A program made the translations under genes and the position numbers. A stretch of DNA of 64,000 nt from TMED8 sp038125725. GTDB lineage: Bacteria > Pseudomonadota > Alphaproteobacteria > Rhodospirillales > Casp-alpha2. The notes beneath the pieces are model-generated. The model was not told the DNA's origin. It did no database searches and saw only the letters and a list, made by a program, of their open reading frames with translations. The stretch spans positions 1 to 64,000 of the forward strand of contig JAYPEK010000020.1 in NCBI GenBank assembly GCA_038125725.1, written 5' to 3'. This document shows positions 42,404-51,223 of the stretch, one piece after another (position 1 is the stretch's first letter; each line of letters begins with the position of its first letter).

Positions 42404-43399
42404 ATGACCGCAGCCGTCATCGAAGGTCTGGCCGGGCGGCGTATCCTCGTTACGGGCGCGCGGGGCTTTATCGGCAGCGCTTTGGTAAAGCGGCTAGCCG
42501 CGACAGATTGCGTTCTGATCCGAGCCTCCCGGACGTCGCTGGATCCGTTGGCAGGTCACATGGCGGCATGCGAGACGTTGATCGGCGATCCGTCGGATTC
42601 GGCATTCTGGCGCCAGGCGATCGGCGAGGCCGGCGCCGATCTGGTATTCCACTTGGCCGGCCAGACCAGCGCTTACGTCGCCGAGGACGAGCCCGAGACC
42701 GACGACCGAGCCAATGTGGCGCCGGTTCGGCACTTGATCGAAGCCTGTCGGTCCGCCGCGCGCACCGTCGATGCACTGATCGCCGGCACCGTGACAGAAG
42801 CCGGCCTGACCGAGCACCTTCCCGTCGACGAAACCTGGCCGGATGCGCCGATCACTGTCTACGACCGTCACAAGCTCAAGGCCGAACGGTGCATCGAACA
42901 GGCGTCGCGAGATGCGATCCTGCGCGGCGTTTGCCTGCGCCTCCCGAACATATACGGCCCCGGTGAAAGCGTCGGCAGCCAGGACCGGGGCGTGCTCAAC
43001 AAGATCATCGCCCGCGCCATCACCGGCCAGCCAATCACGGTGTTCGGTGACGGTTCCGAGATTCGTGATTACCTGTTCATCGATGATATCGTCGAAGCAT
43101 TCGTGCTAACGTCCCAGGCCATGGAAAACGCCTCGGGACGCCACTTCGTAACGGGAACCGGCACCGGCCACAGCCTTCGACAGGCGTTCGAATGCGTTGC
43201 GGCGCGGGCTGAAGCAGCCACGGGGACACCGGTGCGATTGGAAAGCGCACCGTGGCCGGATGGCATGCTGGCCATCGAACGCCGGCACTTCATCGCCAAC
43301 CCGACGGCCATCCGCGAGGCCACGGGCTGGCAGGCGAGCGTGAGCCTAAGCGAAGGGATCGATCGCACGATCAAGCGGCTACAGCAGGGAACGGCCTGA
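42404..43399 (+). CDS. NAD-dependent epimerase/dehydratase
   Basis: A 331-residue extended SDR with VTGARGFIGSALVKRL (cofactor loop), HLAGQTSA, a Tyr-x-x-x-Lys in VYDRHKLKAE, LRLPNIYGPGE and RDYLFIDDIVEAF. The STS triad serine is replaced by GTVTEAG, so the Ser is not obvious. It lies in the aminotransferase-FdtA operon and probably acts as a 4-reductase or epimerase on the dTDP-sugar. It could take the place of the missing RmlD; the sequence looks like the NAD-epimerase subgroup rather than RmlD. Confidence 0.8.
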   Translation: MTAAVIEGLAGRRILVTGARGFIGSALVKRLAATDCVLIRASRTSLDPLAGHMAACETLIGDPSDSAFWRQAIGEAGADLVFHLAGQTSAYVAEDEPETDDRANVAPVRHLIEACRSAARTVDALIAGTVTEAGLTEHLPVDETWPDAPITVYDRHKLKAERCIEQASRDAILRGVCLRLPNIYGPGESVGSQDRGVLNKIIARAITGQPITVFGDGSEIRDYLFIDDIVEAFVLTSQAMENASGRHFVTGTGTGHSLRQAFECVAARAEAATGTPVRLESAPWPDGMLAIERRHFIANPTAIREATGWQASVSLSEGIDRTIKRLQQGTA

Positions 43400-43402
43400 A
43401 CC

Positions 43403-43849
43403 ATGGCGCTGAGATCTGTCACCCACGAGAATTGCCGCCTGGTCGATTTCCAGGTCCTTGCCGATACCCGGGGCTCGCTCAGCGTCGCCGAGACGCAACG
43501 CCACGTGCCTTTCGGGATCGAGCGAATCTTCATTGTGTCGGGTGTCGACGCGGGCACCGCGCGCGGCGGTCACGCGCACAAACGCCAGCAGCAGATGTTG
43601 ATTTGCACATCCGGGGCGGTCGAAGTCCGCGCCGACAACGGCAGCGAGACGATGACCGTGGTTCTCGACACGCCGGCGCGGGGCCTCTACATCCCGCCGA
43701 TGATATGGGCGGAGCAGACCTACCTGAGTGAAGGGTCCGTGCTCACCGTGCTTTGCGATGACCATTACGACGAGGACGATTACCTTCGGGATCGGGACGC
43801 GTTCGCGCGATACTTAGCCGACGTTTTGAAAGGGAAAACCGAGACATGA
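43403..43849 (+). CDS. FdtA/QdtA-type sugar 3,4-ketoisomerase
   Basis: The 148-residue cupin matches WxcM-like ketoisomerases: LPADTRGSLSV-like N terminus (VLADTRGSLSVAE), FIVSGVDAGTARGGHAHKRQQQ with the paired histidines, and the ARGLYIPPMIWAEQ segment. It would interconvert the 4-keto and 3-keto forms of the dTDP-6-deoxyhexose, giving the substrate for the 3-aminotransferase. It is the best single indicator of a Fuc3N/Qui3N-type product here. It overlaps the next epimerase by 4 bases. Confidence 0.87.
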   Translation: MALRSVTHENCRLVDFQVLADTRGSLSVAETQRHVPFGIERIFIVSGVDAGTARGGHAHKRQQQMLICTSGAVEVRADNGSETMTVVLDTPARGLYIPPMIWAEQTYLSEGSVLTVLCDDHYDEDDYLRDRDAFARYLADVLKGKTET

Positions 43850-44787
43850 AGTTCGTCATCACCGGCGCAATCGGCCATATCGGATCGCGGCTGGTGCGCG
43901 CGCTCCCGGCGCAATTTCCCAGCTGCGAAGTCGTCATGATCGACAACATGGCGACGCAGCGCTATCCGTCGCTGTTCGATCTCCCGGAAGGAGCCCGCTA
44001 TACCTTCGTCGAGGCCGACGTGACCAGCGCCAAGTTGACCCCGCTGATCGCCGGCGCCGACGTCGTCGTGCAACTGGCGGCGATCACCGACGCGGCGGGC
44101 AGTTTCGACATCGCCGAGGAGGTGGAGCGGGTCAACTACCAAACCACCCAGCGCATTGCCGAAGCCTGCGTCGAGACGGGTGCGCGGCTGTTCCACCCCT
44201 CATCGACCAGCGTCTACGGCACCCAGGACGATAAGGTCGACGAGGACTGCACCTTGGAAGACCTGAAGCCGCAAAGCCCCTACGCGGAAACCAAATTGCG
44301 CGAGGAAGCACTGCTTGCGGACATGGCGCGCGACAGAGGTTTGCGCCATATCACCTGCCGGCTGGGCACTATCTTCGGCACGTCGCCGGGAATGCGGTTC
44401 CACACCGCGGTCAACAAGTTCTGCTGGCAGGCGGTGATGGGCCAGCCATTGACCGTCTGGCGCACGGCCATGGACCAGAAGCGCCCTTATCTGGATCTGG
44501 GCGACGCGGTCGCCGCGATCGGATTGATCATCGAGAAAGATCTGTTCGACGGGCGGATTTATAACGTCCTGACCACCAACGCGACGGTTCGCGATATCGT
44601 CGATACCATCAAGGGCTTCGTTCCAGATCTCGAGGTAAGCCTGGTCGATTCGCGGATCATGAACCAGCTTTCCTATGAAGTCGGATTCGAACGCATCCGC
44701 GCGCAGGGGTTCGAGCCGCAAGGGACGCTCGAACAGGGTGTCGGCGATACGGTCCGCTTGCTGGAGCGGGCCAACTCTCGGTCCTAA
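43846..44787 (+). CDS. NAD-dependent epimerase/dehydratase, second copy
   Basis: A 313-residue extended SDR with ITGAIGHIGSRLVRAL, QLAAITDAAGSF, SSTSVYG and the catalytic YAETKLREE. The substrate domain has GTIFGTSPGMRFHTAVN and DQKRPYLDLGDAVAAI. It is the last gene of the rightward dTDP-sugar operon. It is related to epimerases that make sugars such as UDP-galactose or dTDP-deoxysugars; the specific reaction is unknown. It is convergent with the sulfotransferase-like gene, 10 bases away. Confidence 0.82.
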   Translation: MKFVITGAIGHIGSRLVRALPAQFPSCEVVMIDNMATQRYPSLFDLPEGARYTFVEADVTSAKLTPLIAGADVVVQLAAITDAAGSFDIAEEVERVNYQTTQRIAEACVETGARLFHPSSTSVYGTQDDKVDEDCTLEDLKPQSPYAETKLREEALLADMARDRGLRHITCRLGTIFGTSPGMRFHTAVNKFCWQAVMGQPLTVWRTAMDQKRPYLDLGDAVAAIGLIIEKDLFDGRIYNVLTTNATVRDIVDTIKGFVPDLEVSLVDSRIMNQLSYEVGFERIRAQGFEPQGTLEQGVGDTVRLLERANSRS

Positions 44788-44797
44788 TCGGCTCGCA

Positions 44798-45787
44798 TCA
44801 CCGCGTTTTGCAGAGTTCGACCAACTGCGCCATGTCGAAGGCCAACTGGGGATTTTCCCGCAACGCCGATATCACGATCTCGGTCGCGAATACCCCGCCC
44901 CTTCCCGATGAATGGGTCTGTTTCTCGTCTTCGTACATGACGATGGTGAAGGGTGAGAGCACGTCGCTTTCCTGTTCGAGTACCGGCATGCGCGGATTGG
45001 CAACGGCCCATTCGTAGAGCGCGACATCAGGCGCGTTTCGCTCGCGGATCGCGTCGGCCAAATCGTCGATCTCGATTCGGTATTGCGGCAATGTCCTGTT
45101 GAGGATTTCCATCAGCATGTTCGGCAGGTTGAAGGCAGAAAAATAGTAGTTCGCGAGGCGGCCGGAGTGTTCCGTCGTCGTATAGGAGGCGAACTTCTCG
45201 TCCAGTGTTTCCCGCGCCTGCTCGAAATGGTCCATGGTCACGTCGCTGCCGGGCTGCAGACCGCAGAGCTGGCAGACCATGCCATTGTGGCTTTCGGTCT
45301 CGTCCATGAATTTCAGGAAGCCTTCGCGGCTCGCCGGTTCGTCGGCGCGCATGCAAACCTTGGTATAAAGCGACGACACGCGCGGCACCGGGTCGCGCAA
45401 CAAGGCCGTCAGCTTGAAACTCTGGCGCGGAAATTTTTCGTGAAATCCGTAGGGCGCATGCGTGGCAATGAAGAGATGATGGGCATTGACGATGTCCGGC
45501 AGCAAATCGCCCTCTTCAACGCGCCCGCTGCGCGGCGGGTTTTCGATGTTGTTGAGCGTCAGCATCAGGCTGATTCCTGCCTGCAACGCCGTCGAGAACG
45601 CAACGCCGCCGGTGCGGCCGGCATGATAGAGAAACAACGGCTCCACATGCAGCCGTCCCTTGTTCATTGCGCGGCTGGGCAAGACGTTGAGCACCTTGCC
45701 GTGCTCGGCTTTCAGCTTCTCGAAGAACGCGCCGGGCGTGAGATCCGCATCCGGTCCGGGCTGGGAATCAACATTCTGCTCGGCCAT
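44798..45787 (-). CDS. Sulfotransferase family 2-like protein
   Basis: The start at 45787 (MAEQNVDSQ) has AGGA five bases upstream; 329 residues. PAPS-binding features are the 5'-phosphosulfate loop YHAGRTGGVAFS (AGRTGG 56-61, compare PKTGGTS in the family) and the 3'-phosphate segment LLRDPVPRVSSLY (Arg131-Asp132-Pro133). The rest is a divergent alpha/beta domain. It is probably cytoplasmic and could sulfate the flagellar glycan before export. The similarity is limited to the cofactor motifs, so kinase-like or other P-loop activities are not excluded. Confidence 0.68.
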   Translation of the reverse strand: MAEQNVDSQPGPDADLTPGAFFEKLKAEHGKVLNVLPSRAMNKGRLHVEPLFLYHAGRTGGVAFSTALQAGISLMLTLNNIENPPRSGRVEEGDLLPDIVNAHHLFIATHAPYGFHEKFPRQSFKLTALLRDPVPRVSSLYTKVCMRADEPASREGFLKFMDETESHNGMVCQLCGLQPGSDVTMDHFEQARETLDEKFASYTTTEHSGRLANYYFSAFNLPNMLMEILNRTLPQYRIEIDDLADAIRERNAPDVALYEWAVANPRMPVLEQESDVLSPFTIVMYEDEKQTHSSGRGGVFATEIVISALRENPQLAFDMAQLVELCKTR

Positions 45788-46029
45788 GCTTCCTCTCATC
45801 TCACGCAGCGAACCCGGGACCGTCGCAAATTGCCGAAACGGTCACCTCCGGCCTCGGCAGACCCTTCGCTTGGCCGGCTACATTTGCAATCGACGTCGCT
45901 TCCACCGTGGCCCGAATCACTACCTTTATAGCAAATTTTCAGGGATCAATCCGGCGGCTGTCCATCATGGATGGAAAATGGCATGATCGAAGGCCCTGCC
46001 AACGAAGGAAAAGTTCACGGCACAGACCC

Positions 46030-47091
46030 ATGGCGCTTACTCAAGACATCGTTTCTGCCGCGCTTGGCGACTTCGACGACATTCCCCTCGACCTGTCCGC
46101 GCCGTTTCTGGACCATGTCACCGATATCCTGAACTCGGTGCAGAAAATCCAAAAAACCGTCTATGAGGAAAGCTGGAACAATACCGTCGCCAAGGTCGAT
46201 GCGCTGCTCGCGGAACAAGGCACCCTCGATGCGGCTGTCGCAACCCTGACCACGGCGCCACGGGGCGAGGGACTGCTGCCGGTCAGTATCACCAACAATC
46301 CGCTGCGCTATGACCTCGGCGATTTCACGCCCGTTCCCGGCAAAAAGCTGGTCGCCATGGACGGCCAATACCGTCTGGTCGACGAGGCTTATGTGGATTG
46401 GCAGTTGATCGACGCCCTTCAGCAGTTCCTGAGCCCCGACGTCGACGCCGTCGTCGAGTTCGGCGCCGGCTGGGGGCGCAACCTCGCCAATCTGCTGCTG
46501 CGCACCCAAAACAGGGCGCCCGCCTACATCGCCTGCGAACAGTCGGAGAGCGGCCGCTATTGCTTTGAGCGGCTGTTCGAACGATCCGGCGGCGCCACGC
46601 ATGAAAGCCATGCGTTCGATTTCTATGCACCGGACTTCAAGATGCTGGATGGCCGCCGCCACGTCCTGGCGTTCACATGTGCCGCCATCGAACAGACCGC
46701 CCTGCTGCCGCCAGCTTTTATGCACGATCTGCTGGAGGCCGCCGACAAGGTAACCCTGGTCTTCTACGAACCGGTGGGGTGGCAGCGGTTCAACAACCTG
46801 GCGCGTTTCGGTATTACCAAGATGCTGCAGGAGGTCGGCGGCCTGGTGGCGGACGACGCCATGCACCAGAACAACTACCGATACGTGCTCAGAGACGAGC
46901 ATTTCCACGACAATTCCGCGTCGTGGTCACTGGGCTGCCGCTACAACGTCAATTTGCTCCGGATGATCAAGACCTATACCGACAATTTCCCGGACCGCCT
47001 GGGAGCCATCCGCTACGATGTTTTCGGCACCAATCCGTTCAATCCGTATAGTCTTATCGTGCTTTCAAATCGCAAGGACGCCGACCATTGA
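46030..47091 (+). CDS. Putative sugar O-methyltransferase, copy 1
   Basis: Start chosen at the ATG at 46030 (MALTQDIVSAAL), 353 residues; no strong ribosome site is visible and the frame is open back to 45907. The SAM domain begins with VVEFGAGWGRNLANLLL (about residues 138-154) and continues with YIACEQSESGRYC. The C terminus has FGTNPFNPYSLIVLSN. It resembles uncharacterised sugar O-methyltransferase-like proteins of polysaccharide clusters. It overlaps the next gene by 4 bases, and the two share the (I/V)(I/V)E(F/I)GAG(W/F)GR motif. Confidence 0.7.
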   Translation: MALTQDIVSAALGDFDDIPLDLSAPFLDHVTDILNSVQKIQKTVYEESWNNTVAKVDALLAEQGTLDAAVATLTTAPRGEGLLPVSITNNPLRYDLGDFTPVPGKKLVAMDGQYRLVDEAYVDWQLIDALQQFLSPDVDAVVEFGAGWGRNLANLLLRTQNRAPAYIACEQSESGRYCFERLFERSGGATHESHAFDFYAPDFKMLDGRRHVLAFTCAAIEQTALLPPAFMHDLLEAADKVTLVFYEPVGWQRFNNLARFGITKMLQEVGGLVADDAMHQNNYRYVLRDEHFHDNSASWSLGCRYNVNLLRMIKTYTDNFPDRLGAIRYDVFGTNPFNPYSLIVLSNRKDADH

Positions 47092-47990
47092 GCCACAAGA
47101 TTTCGAATCTCTGGACGACCCTGTCGGACGAACTTTTCGCCGACGTGGACGATGCGTTCGTGGATCACTTCCGCGAACCCGGCGGTGCCAATTGCCGATT
47201 GGCCGCGTGGGATCCCTTCGATACGACCATGCGCTACTACAAGTTCATCCTATTCGAAGCCGCCCGGCATCGGCCGGAATCGTTCTATGACTACTACCGC
47301 CGGCTCGGCGACACACATATCGGCAACCCGATCTCGGTGCGGGTGAAAAACCTGGATATCAATCTCGACTATCTGTTTTCCATCGACGAATACCTGTTCC
47401 TCGATTCCGCCATGGATACCCGGACCCTCGACAGCATCATTGAAATCGGCGCCGGTTTCGGCCGCACCTGCCACGCCCTGACACGTTTGCTGCCGCGGGT
47501 CACCAGTTACACCATCGTCGACCTGCCGCAGTTGCTGGTATTGAGCCGCGCCCTGCTGACCCGCGCGGTACCGGACCAACTGCACAAGATCACCTTCCTC
47601 GACGCCATGGACGCCAAGGCCTGGCAAGGCCTGAGCGCGGATCTGGTGATCAACATCGACAGTTTTCAGGAAATCCCGCCCGAGGCCATCGACGCCTATT
47701 ATGCGGGGATCATTCGCAATGCCCGGGCGTTCTATACCAAGAACCCGATTGGCAAGTACGCGCCGGAAGCCGTCGGTGTCTCCATGCGCGAACCGGAGCG
47801 GCTCCAAGACGTCTTTCAACTGGGCTATTGCCGGGACATCATCGATATATTCGACGAGGATGCCCTGACGCCGGCACGCGAAGCTTTCATGGCCGCCTAT
47901 TCACCCGGCCCGGATTGGCGCACGGCGGCGCAAGCGCCGATGGAACTCGTGCCTTACTACCAGAATGCGCTGTTCCTGAAATCCGCGTGA
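47088..47990 (+). CDS. Putative sugar O-methyltransferase, copy 2
   Basis: The 300-residue protein begins with TTG at 47088 with AAGGA upstream. It has the family pattern: DYLFSIDEYLFLDSA before the SAM motif IIEIGAGFGRTCHALTRLLP (about 121-140), YTIVDLPQLLVLSR (about 143-156), and VINIDSFQEIPPEAIDAY. This matches the putative sugar O-methyltransferase group found in surface-polysaccharide loci. It overlaps copy 1 by 4 bases. Two adjacent members suggest two methylation positions on the same glycan. Confidence 0.78.
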   Translation: MSHKISNLWTTLSDELFADVDDAFVDHFREPGGANCRLAAWDPFDTTMRYYKFILFEAARHRPESFYDYYRRLGDTHIGNPISVRVKNLDINLDYLFSIDEYLFLDSAMDTRTLDSIIEIGAGFGRTCHALTRLLPRVTSYTIVDLPQLLVLSRALLTRAVPDQLHKITFLDAMDAKAWQGLSADLVINIDSFQEIPPEAIDAYYAGIIRNARAFYTKNPIGKYAPEAVGVSMREPERLQDVFQLGYCRDIIDIFDEDALTPAREAFMAAYSPGPDWRTAAQAPMELVPYYQNALFLKSA

Positions 47991-47991
47991 G

Positions 47992-49173
47992 CTAACGCGG
48001 CGCCGACACGGCCGCCGCCATTTCCGGACCAAGCTGCTCTGCCCGGCGATGCCAGGTGTGGTGTTCCGCGTAGACGGCACGGGAACTGGCGGCCATGCGA
48101 TCGAGGCGCGAATTATCGGCAATCAGATCGGCGAGTTCGCGTTCGAACCCGTCCATATCGCGCGGAAAGAAAACCAGATCGGACGTCACGTCGAATTGTT
48201 CGGCGATGTAACGACTATAGGTCGTCGCCATGACGCTGCCGCGCGCGATGCCGTTGCAGATCCGGTCGTGCGAGCCGTCCGCCAGCTTCGGCGTCACGTT
48301 GATCAGCATCTTGGTCCGCTCGATCATCTCGAGCATCTTGGGAAAGCCGGGGAACTTTTGAAACGTCACGTTCGGCATGCTCCGCGCGACGTCGTCACTG
48401 ACCTCGCCGACGATGTGCAAGGACAGGTTCCCGAACCGGCGAAGCACATCCCAGCGACGCAGCCCCTCGGCGTAGGAATCGGCGACGCGGTGCGCCTCCC
48501 AGACCGCCGGTGCTCCCATTTCACGCCAGTTGATGCCGCGCTGCGCGAGCGCCGCCGTCAGCGCCTGGAACGATCCGGCATCGTTGTCCAGGATCTCTCC
48601 GACGGTCTCGTCGATGGCGGCCACGACCAGCGGGTCGAGACTTTCCGTCCGCGCTTTCCACTCATCGCTGCCGGGCAAGAGCTTGAAGTTGCCGGCGAAC
48701 ATGAAATCGATGTCGCGCTCGGCCATCGGCAAGGGGGCGTCTATGGGATCGGGACCGGCATGCGGCATGAACAGTAGGTTCTCCTGCAGCCCGAGAGCGT
48801 GGTAAACCTCGAAATAGCGCCTGTCCGGCACGCCGATCAGCGTGTTGGTCTGGACGTTGGGCAGCCTGCGGAAGTGGTGGATCGGGTTGTCGCCCACCCA
48901 GGTATAGCGCCAAGGCACCAGGTTGGCGGGAAAACCCTCGAAGTTCAGGACCATGTTGAGATCGACGATGATGAACGGCTCGCCGCTGTTCACCTTCTGG
49001 CTGATCTCATTTCCGATTTCCTGCAGCCGCTCGGGCCGGCCGTCGAACAGAAGCAGCAGCACGCTGTATCCCGCCGCCTCGAAACCGCGCGCCATGTTCT
49101 GTGTCATGTCGAGCGCCCAATCCGCCGACTGCACGACGACCAGGAACCAGATATCGGGTTTGCCTGCGGCCAT
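47992..49173 (-). CDS. CgeB-like glycosyltransferase, copy 1
   Basis: The 393-residue GT-B-type protein contains PDIWFLVVVQSADWA at its start, the interdomain segment TLIGVPDRRYFEVYHALG, and the C-terminal donor-binding region LINVTPKLADGSHDRICNGIARG. It shows no membrane segment and is likely cytoplasmic. It is 4 bases from a tandem paralogue (copy 2) with the same order of motifs. It may transfer sugars to flagellin or to the growing glycan. Donor and acceptor are unknown. Confidence 0.75.
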   Translation of the reverse strand: MAAGKPDIWFLVVVQSADWALDMTQNMARGFEAAGYSVLLLLFDGRPERLQEIGNEISQKVNSGEPFIIVDLNMVLNFEGFPANLVPWRYTWVGDNPIHHFRRLPNVQTNTLIGVPDRRYFEVYHALGLQENLLFMPHAGPDPIDAPLPMAERDIDFMFAGNFKLLPGSDEWKARTESLDPLVVAAIDETVGEILDNDAGSFQALTAALAQRGINWREMGAPAVWEAHRVADSYAEGLRRWDVLRRFGNLSLHIVGEVSDDVARSMPNVTFQKFPGFPKMLEMIERTKMLINVTPKLADGSHDRICNGIARGSVMATTYSRYIAEQFDVTSDLVFFPRDMDGFERELADLIADNSRLDRMAASSRAVYAEHHTWHRRAEQLGPEMAAAVSAPR

Positions 49174-49177
49174 GCGC

Positions 49178-50374
49178 TCAGAACCGCAAATCGGCCGGAA
49201 CCGTCGAGGGCTTTTCCATCATCACCTTGGCGATGTCCTCGGCGCGGTGCTTCCAAAGATGGCGGGCGGTGTATTTGTCTCGCGAACTGGTGACCATGGC
49301 GTCCAGCCCCGCCGGATCGTCCAGGATGCCCGCCAGTTGATCTTTCAAGCCGCTCAGATCATCGGGGAAGTTCACCATGTCGACACCGTCGACGAATTCT
49401 TCGTCCAGGTAGGTGCTGCGCGTCGTCGCATTGACGCACCCATAGGCGATGCCGTTCCAGATGCGGGTGTGCGATCCACCGGACAGCTTTGGGCAGATGT
49501 TGATCAGCAGCTTGGTCCGCTTCACCGTTTCGAGCATGTCGTCGAACGAGACGAATCGATGGAACTTCGTAAACGGCGCCAGCTTGTCCTGCACTTCCGG
49601 TGCGATATCGCCCATGAAATGCAGGTTCAGGCCCTCCATGGCGGAGAGGATGTCCCAGCGCGCAATCGTTTCGGCGTAGGTTTCGACGGCCTTGTGCGCC
49701 TGCACGACCTGGGCCGCATCCTCTTCGCGCCAATCGATGCCGCGCCGCTCGAATGCGCGGGCCAGGGCCATGAAGGCGACAACGTCGTCGCCGATGGTTT
49801 CCGCCAGTGCTTCGTCGACCACCTCCTGGTAAACGGCGGAGAGGTCCTTGATCAGGCCTTTCCAGGTCTCCGATCCCGGCAGCATGCCGAGCGTCCCCGT
49901 GAACAGGAGATCCACGTCGCGTTCGGCCATCGGCAGCGAATCGGGAACCGGGTCGCAGCCAGAATAGGGAACGAAGACAAGGCGGTGCTGGAAACCCAGC
50001 GTTTCATAAATCTCGCGGTAGCGCCGGTCCGGAATGCCGATCACCGTCTTCGGCGATGCGTTAAGCACCCGGTTGAAGTGGTGAATCGGGCTGTCACCGA
50101 TATGGGTGAAGTGGCCGGGAACGAGTTCCGGTGCGATGCCGAGCATTTTCATGCGCATAAAAAGATCGACCAGCACGAACGGCTCACCGGTCGCAACCTT
50201 ATCCATGAACCCTTTGTTGATCCGGTCCCGGGATTCCGGCGTTCCATAGTCGATCACGAACAGCGATTTATAGCCGGCGGCGCTGAAGCCCCACGACAGG
50301 TTTTTGAGGATGTCGTGCGCCCACCCCGCCACCTTGACCGGCAGGACGACCCAGAATTCAGGTTTCGTGTCCAC
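49178..50374 (-). CDS. CgeB-like glycosyltransferase, copy 2
   Basis: A 398-residue paralogue of the previous gene. Matching segments are EFWVVLPVKVAGWAHDI, VIGIPDRRYREIYETLGFQ, MAERDVDLLFTGTLGMLPGS and LLINICPKLSGGSHTRIWNGIAYG. It starts with GTG and is separated from the CmcI-like methyltransferase by 7 bases. Overall pattern identity with copy 1 is visible throughout, so the pair arose by tandem duplication and then diverged, which fits two linkages or two donors. Confidence 0.75.
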   Translation of the reverse strand: MDTKPEFWVVLPVKVAGWAHDILKNLSWGFSAAGYKSLFVIDYGTPESRDRINKGFMDKVATGEPFVLVDLFMRMKMLGIAPELVPGHFTHIGDSPIHHFNRVLNASPKTVIGIPDRRYREIYETLGFQHRLVFVPYSGCDPVPDSLPMAERDVDLLFTGTLGMLPGSETWKGLIKDLSAVYQEVVDEALAETIGDDVVAFMALARAFERRGIDWREEDAAQVVQAHKAVETYAETIARWDILSAMEGLNLHFMGDIAPEVQDKLAPFTKFHRFVSFDDMLETVKRTKLLINICPKLSGGSHTRIWNGIAYGCVNATTRSTYLDEEFVDGVDMVNFPDDLSGLKDQLAGILDDPAGLDAMVTSSRDKYTARHLWKHRAEDIAKVMMEKPSTVPADLRF

Positions 50375-50381
50375 CAGCCAG

Positions 50382-51077
50382 TTAACTCTTTTTGCGAAGA
50401 TATCCGCGCGGATTGAAGGTCATTAGGTAGCGATGACGGTCGATATCGATCTCGAAGGCATCGCTTTCCGCCAAAAAAGCATCGATCGCTTCCATCGGCC
50501 CGCCGGGTTCATCGCCGGGGCTTTCGCGGTATTCGGGGATGATCGGATGGCCATTGACGTTGGAATCCTCAACGATCAAATAGCTTCCAGGCGTCACGAT
50601 GTGCGAATAGATCTGCATCTCCTTCAGCACGTGCGCCGTGAGATGACTGGAATCGAGGATCACCAGCACGCGTTCCGCCTTTTCCGCTCGCGCCTTTACA
50701 TCGGCGACGACGTCATCGGCGACGGAAGAGCCCAGGATATAGCTCAGCCTGGGATGTTCCGGCGGGTTTTCCGGGCGATTGATGTCGATGGTCACGATTT
50801 CACCGTTCCCGATGGTTTCGAGCAGGCAGGCCATGTAGAGCGCGCTGCCGCCCTGGAAGGTCCCGGTCTCGATGATCAGGTCGGGACGGATTTCGTGGAT
50901 GATTTCCTGATAGATCCAGAGATCGTTGGGAACCTTGTAGGTGGTGACTCCCATCCACTTGGTATGCTTCCAGCCCATCTGCATATAGCTGAGGGAGTGG
51001 TATTCGTTGACGATCCGCGAAACCGATTCGCCGAATTGCTGGGCCAACTGCGGCGGTCCATACCAGGGGATTTCCAT
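50382..51077 (-). CDS. CmcI/cephalosporin-hydroxylase-family methyltransferase
   Basis: The 231-residue protein has the SAM-binding IETGTFQGGSALYMA (about 70-84), the VTIDIN acidic motif, and VLVILDSSHLTAHV, as in the CmcI/rhamnosyl O-methyltransferase family. Members methylate sugars in polysaccharide and glycopeptidolipid pathways; Mg2+-dependent. It is the first gene of a leftward group with the two tandem glycosyltransferases. It is a likely O-methyltransferase for the flagellar glycan. Confidence 0.82.
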   Translation of the reverse strand: MEIPWYGPPQLAQQFGESVSRIVNEYHSLSYMQMGWKHTKWMGVTTYKVPNDLWIYQEIIHEIRPDLIIETGTFQGGSALYMACLLETIGNGEIVTIDINRPENPPEHPRLSYILGSSVADDVVADVKARAEKAERVLVILDSSHLTAHVLKEMQIYSHIVTPGSYLIVEDSNVNGHPIIPEYRESPGDEPGGPMEAIDAFLAESDAFEIDIDRHRYLMTFNPRGYLRKKS

Positions 51078-51223
51078 GAATTCTGCCTTTCTTAACGCCT
51101 TGGTCGCCGGAAACCGGCACTGGCTGTTATCGCGAACGCGACCAGCCCGGTTATTTATAACCGCAGCCTACCCGTTAGGAGTTAAGAATTGGAGAAGACG
51201 GCCCACGGGGCCCGTTCAACCCA

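Noticed and set aside
42404..43399. Epimerase gene as RmlD
   Set aside because: Length (331) and motif order fit NAD-epimerase enzymes better, and the Ser of the catalytic triad is unclear; left as an epimerase/dehydratase.
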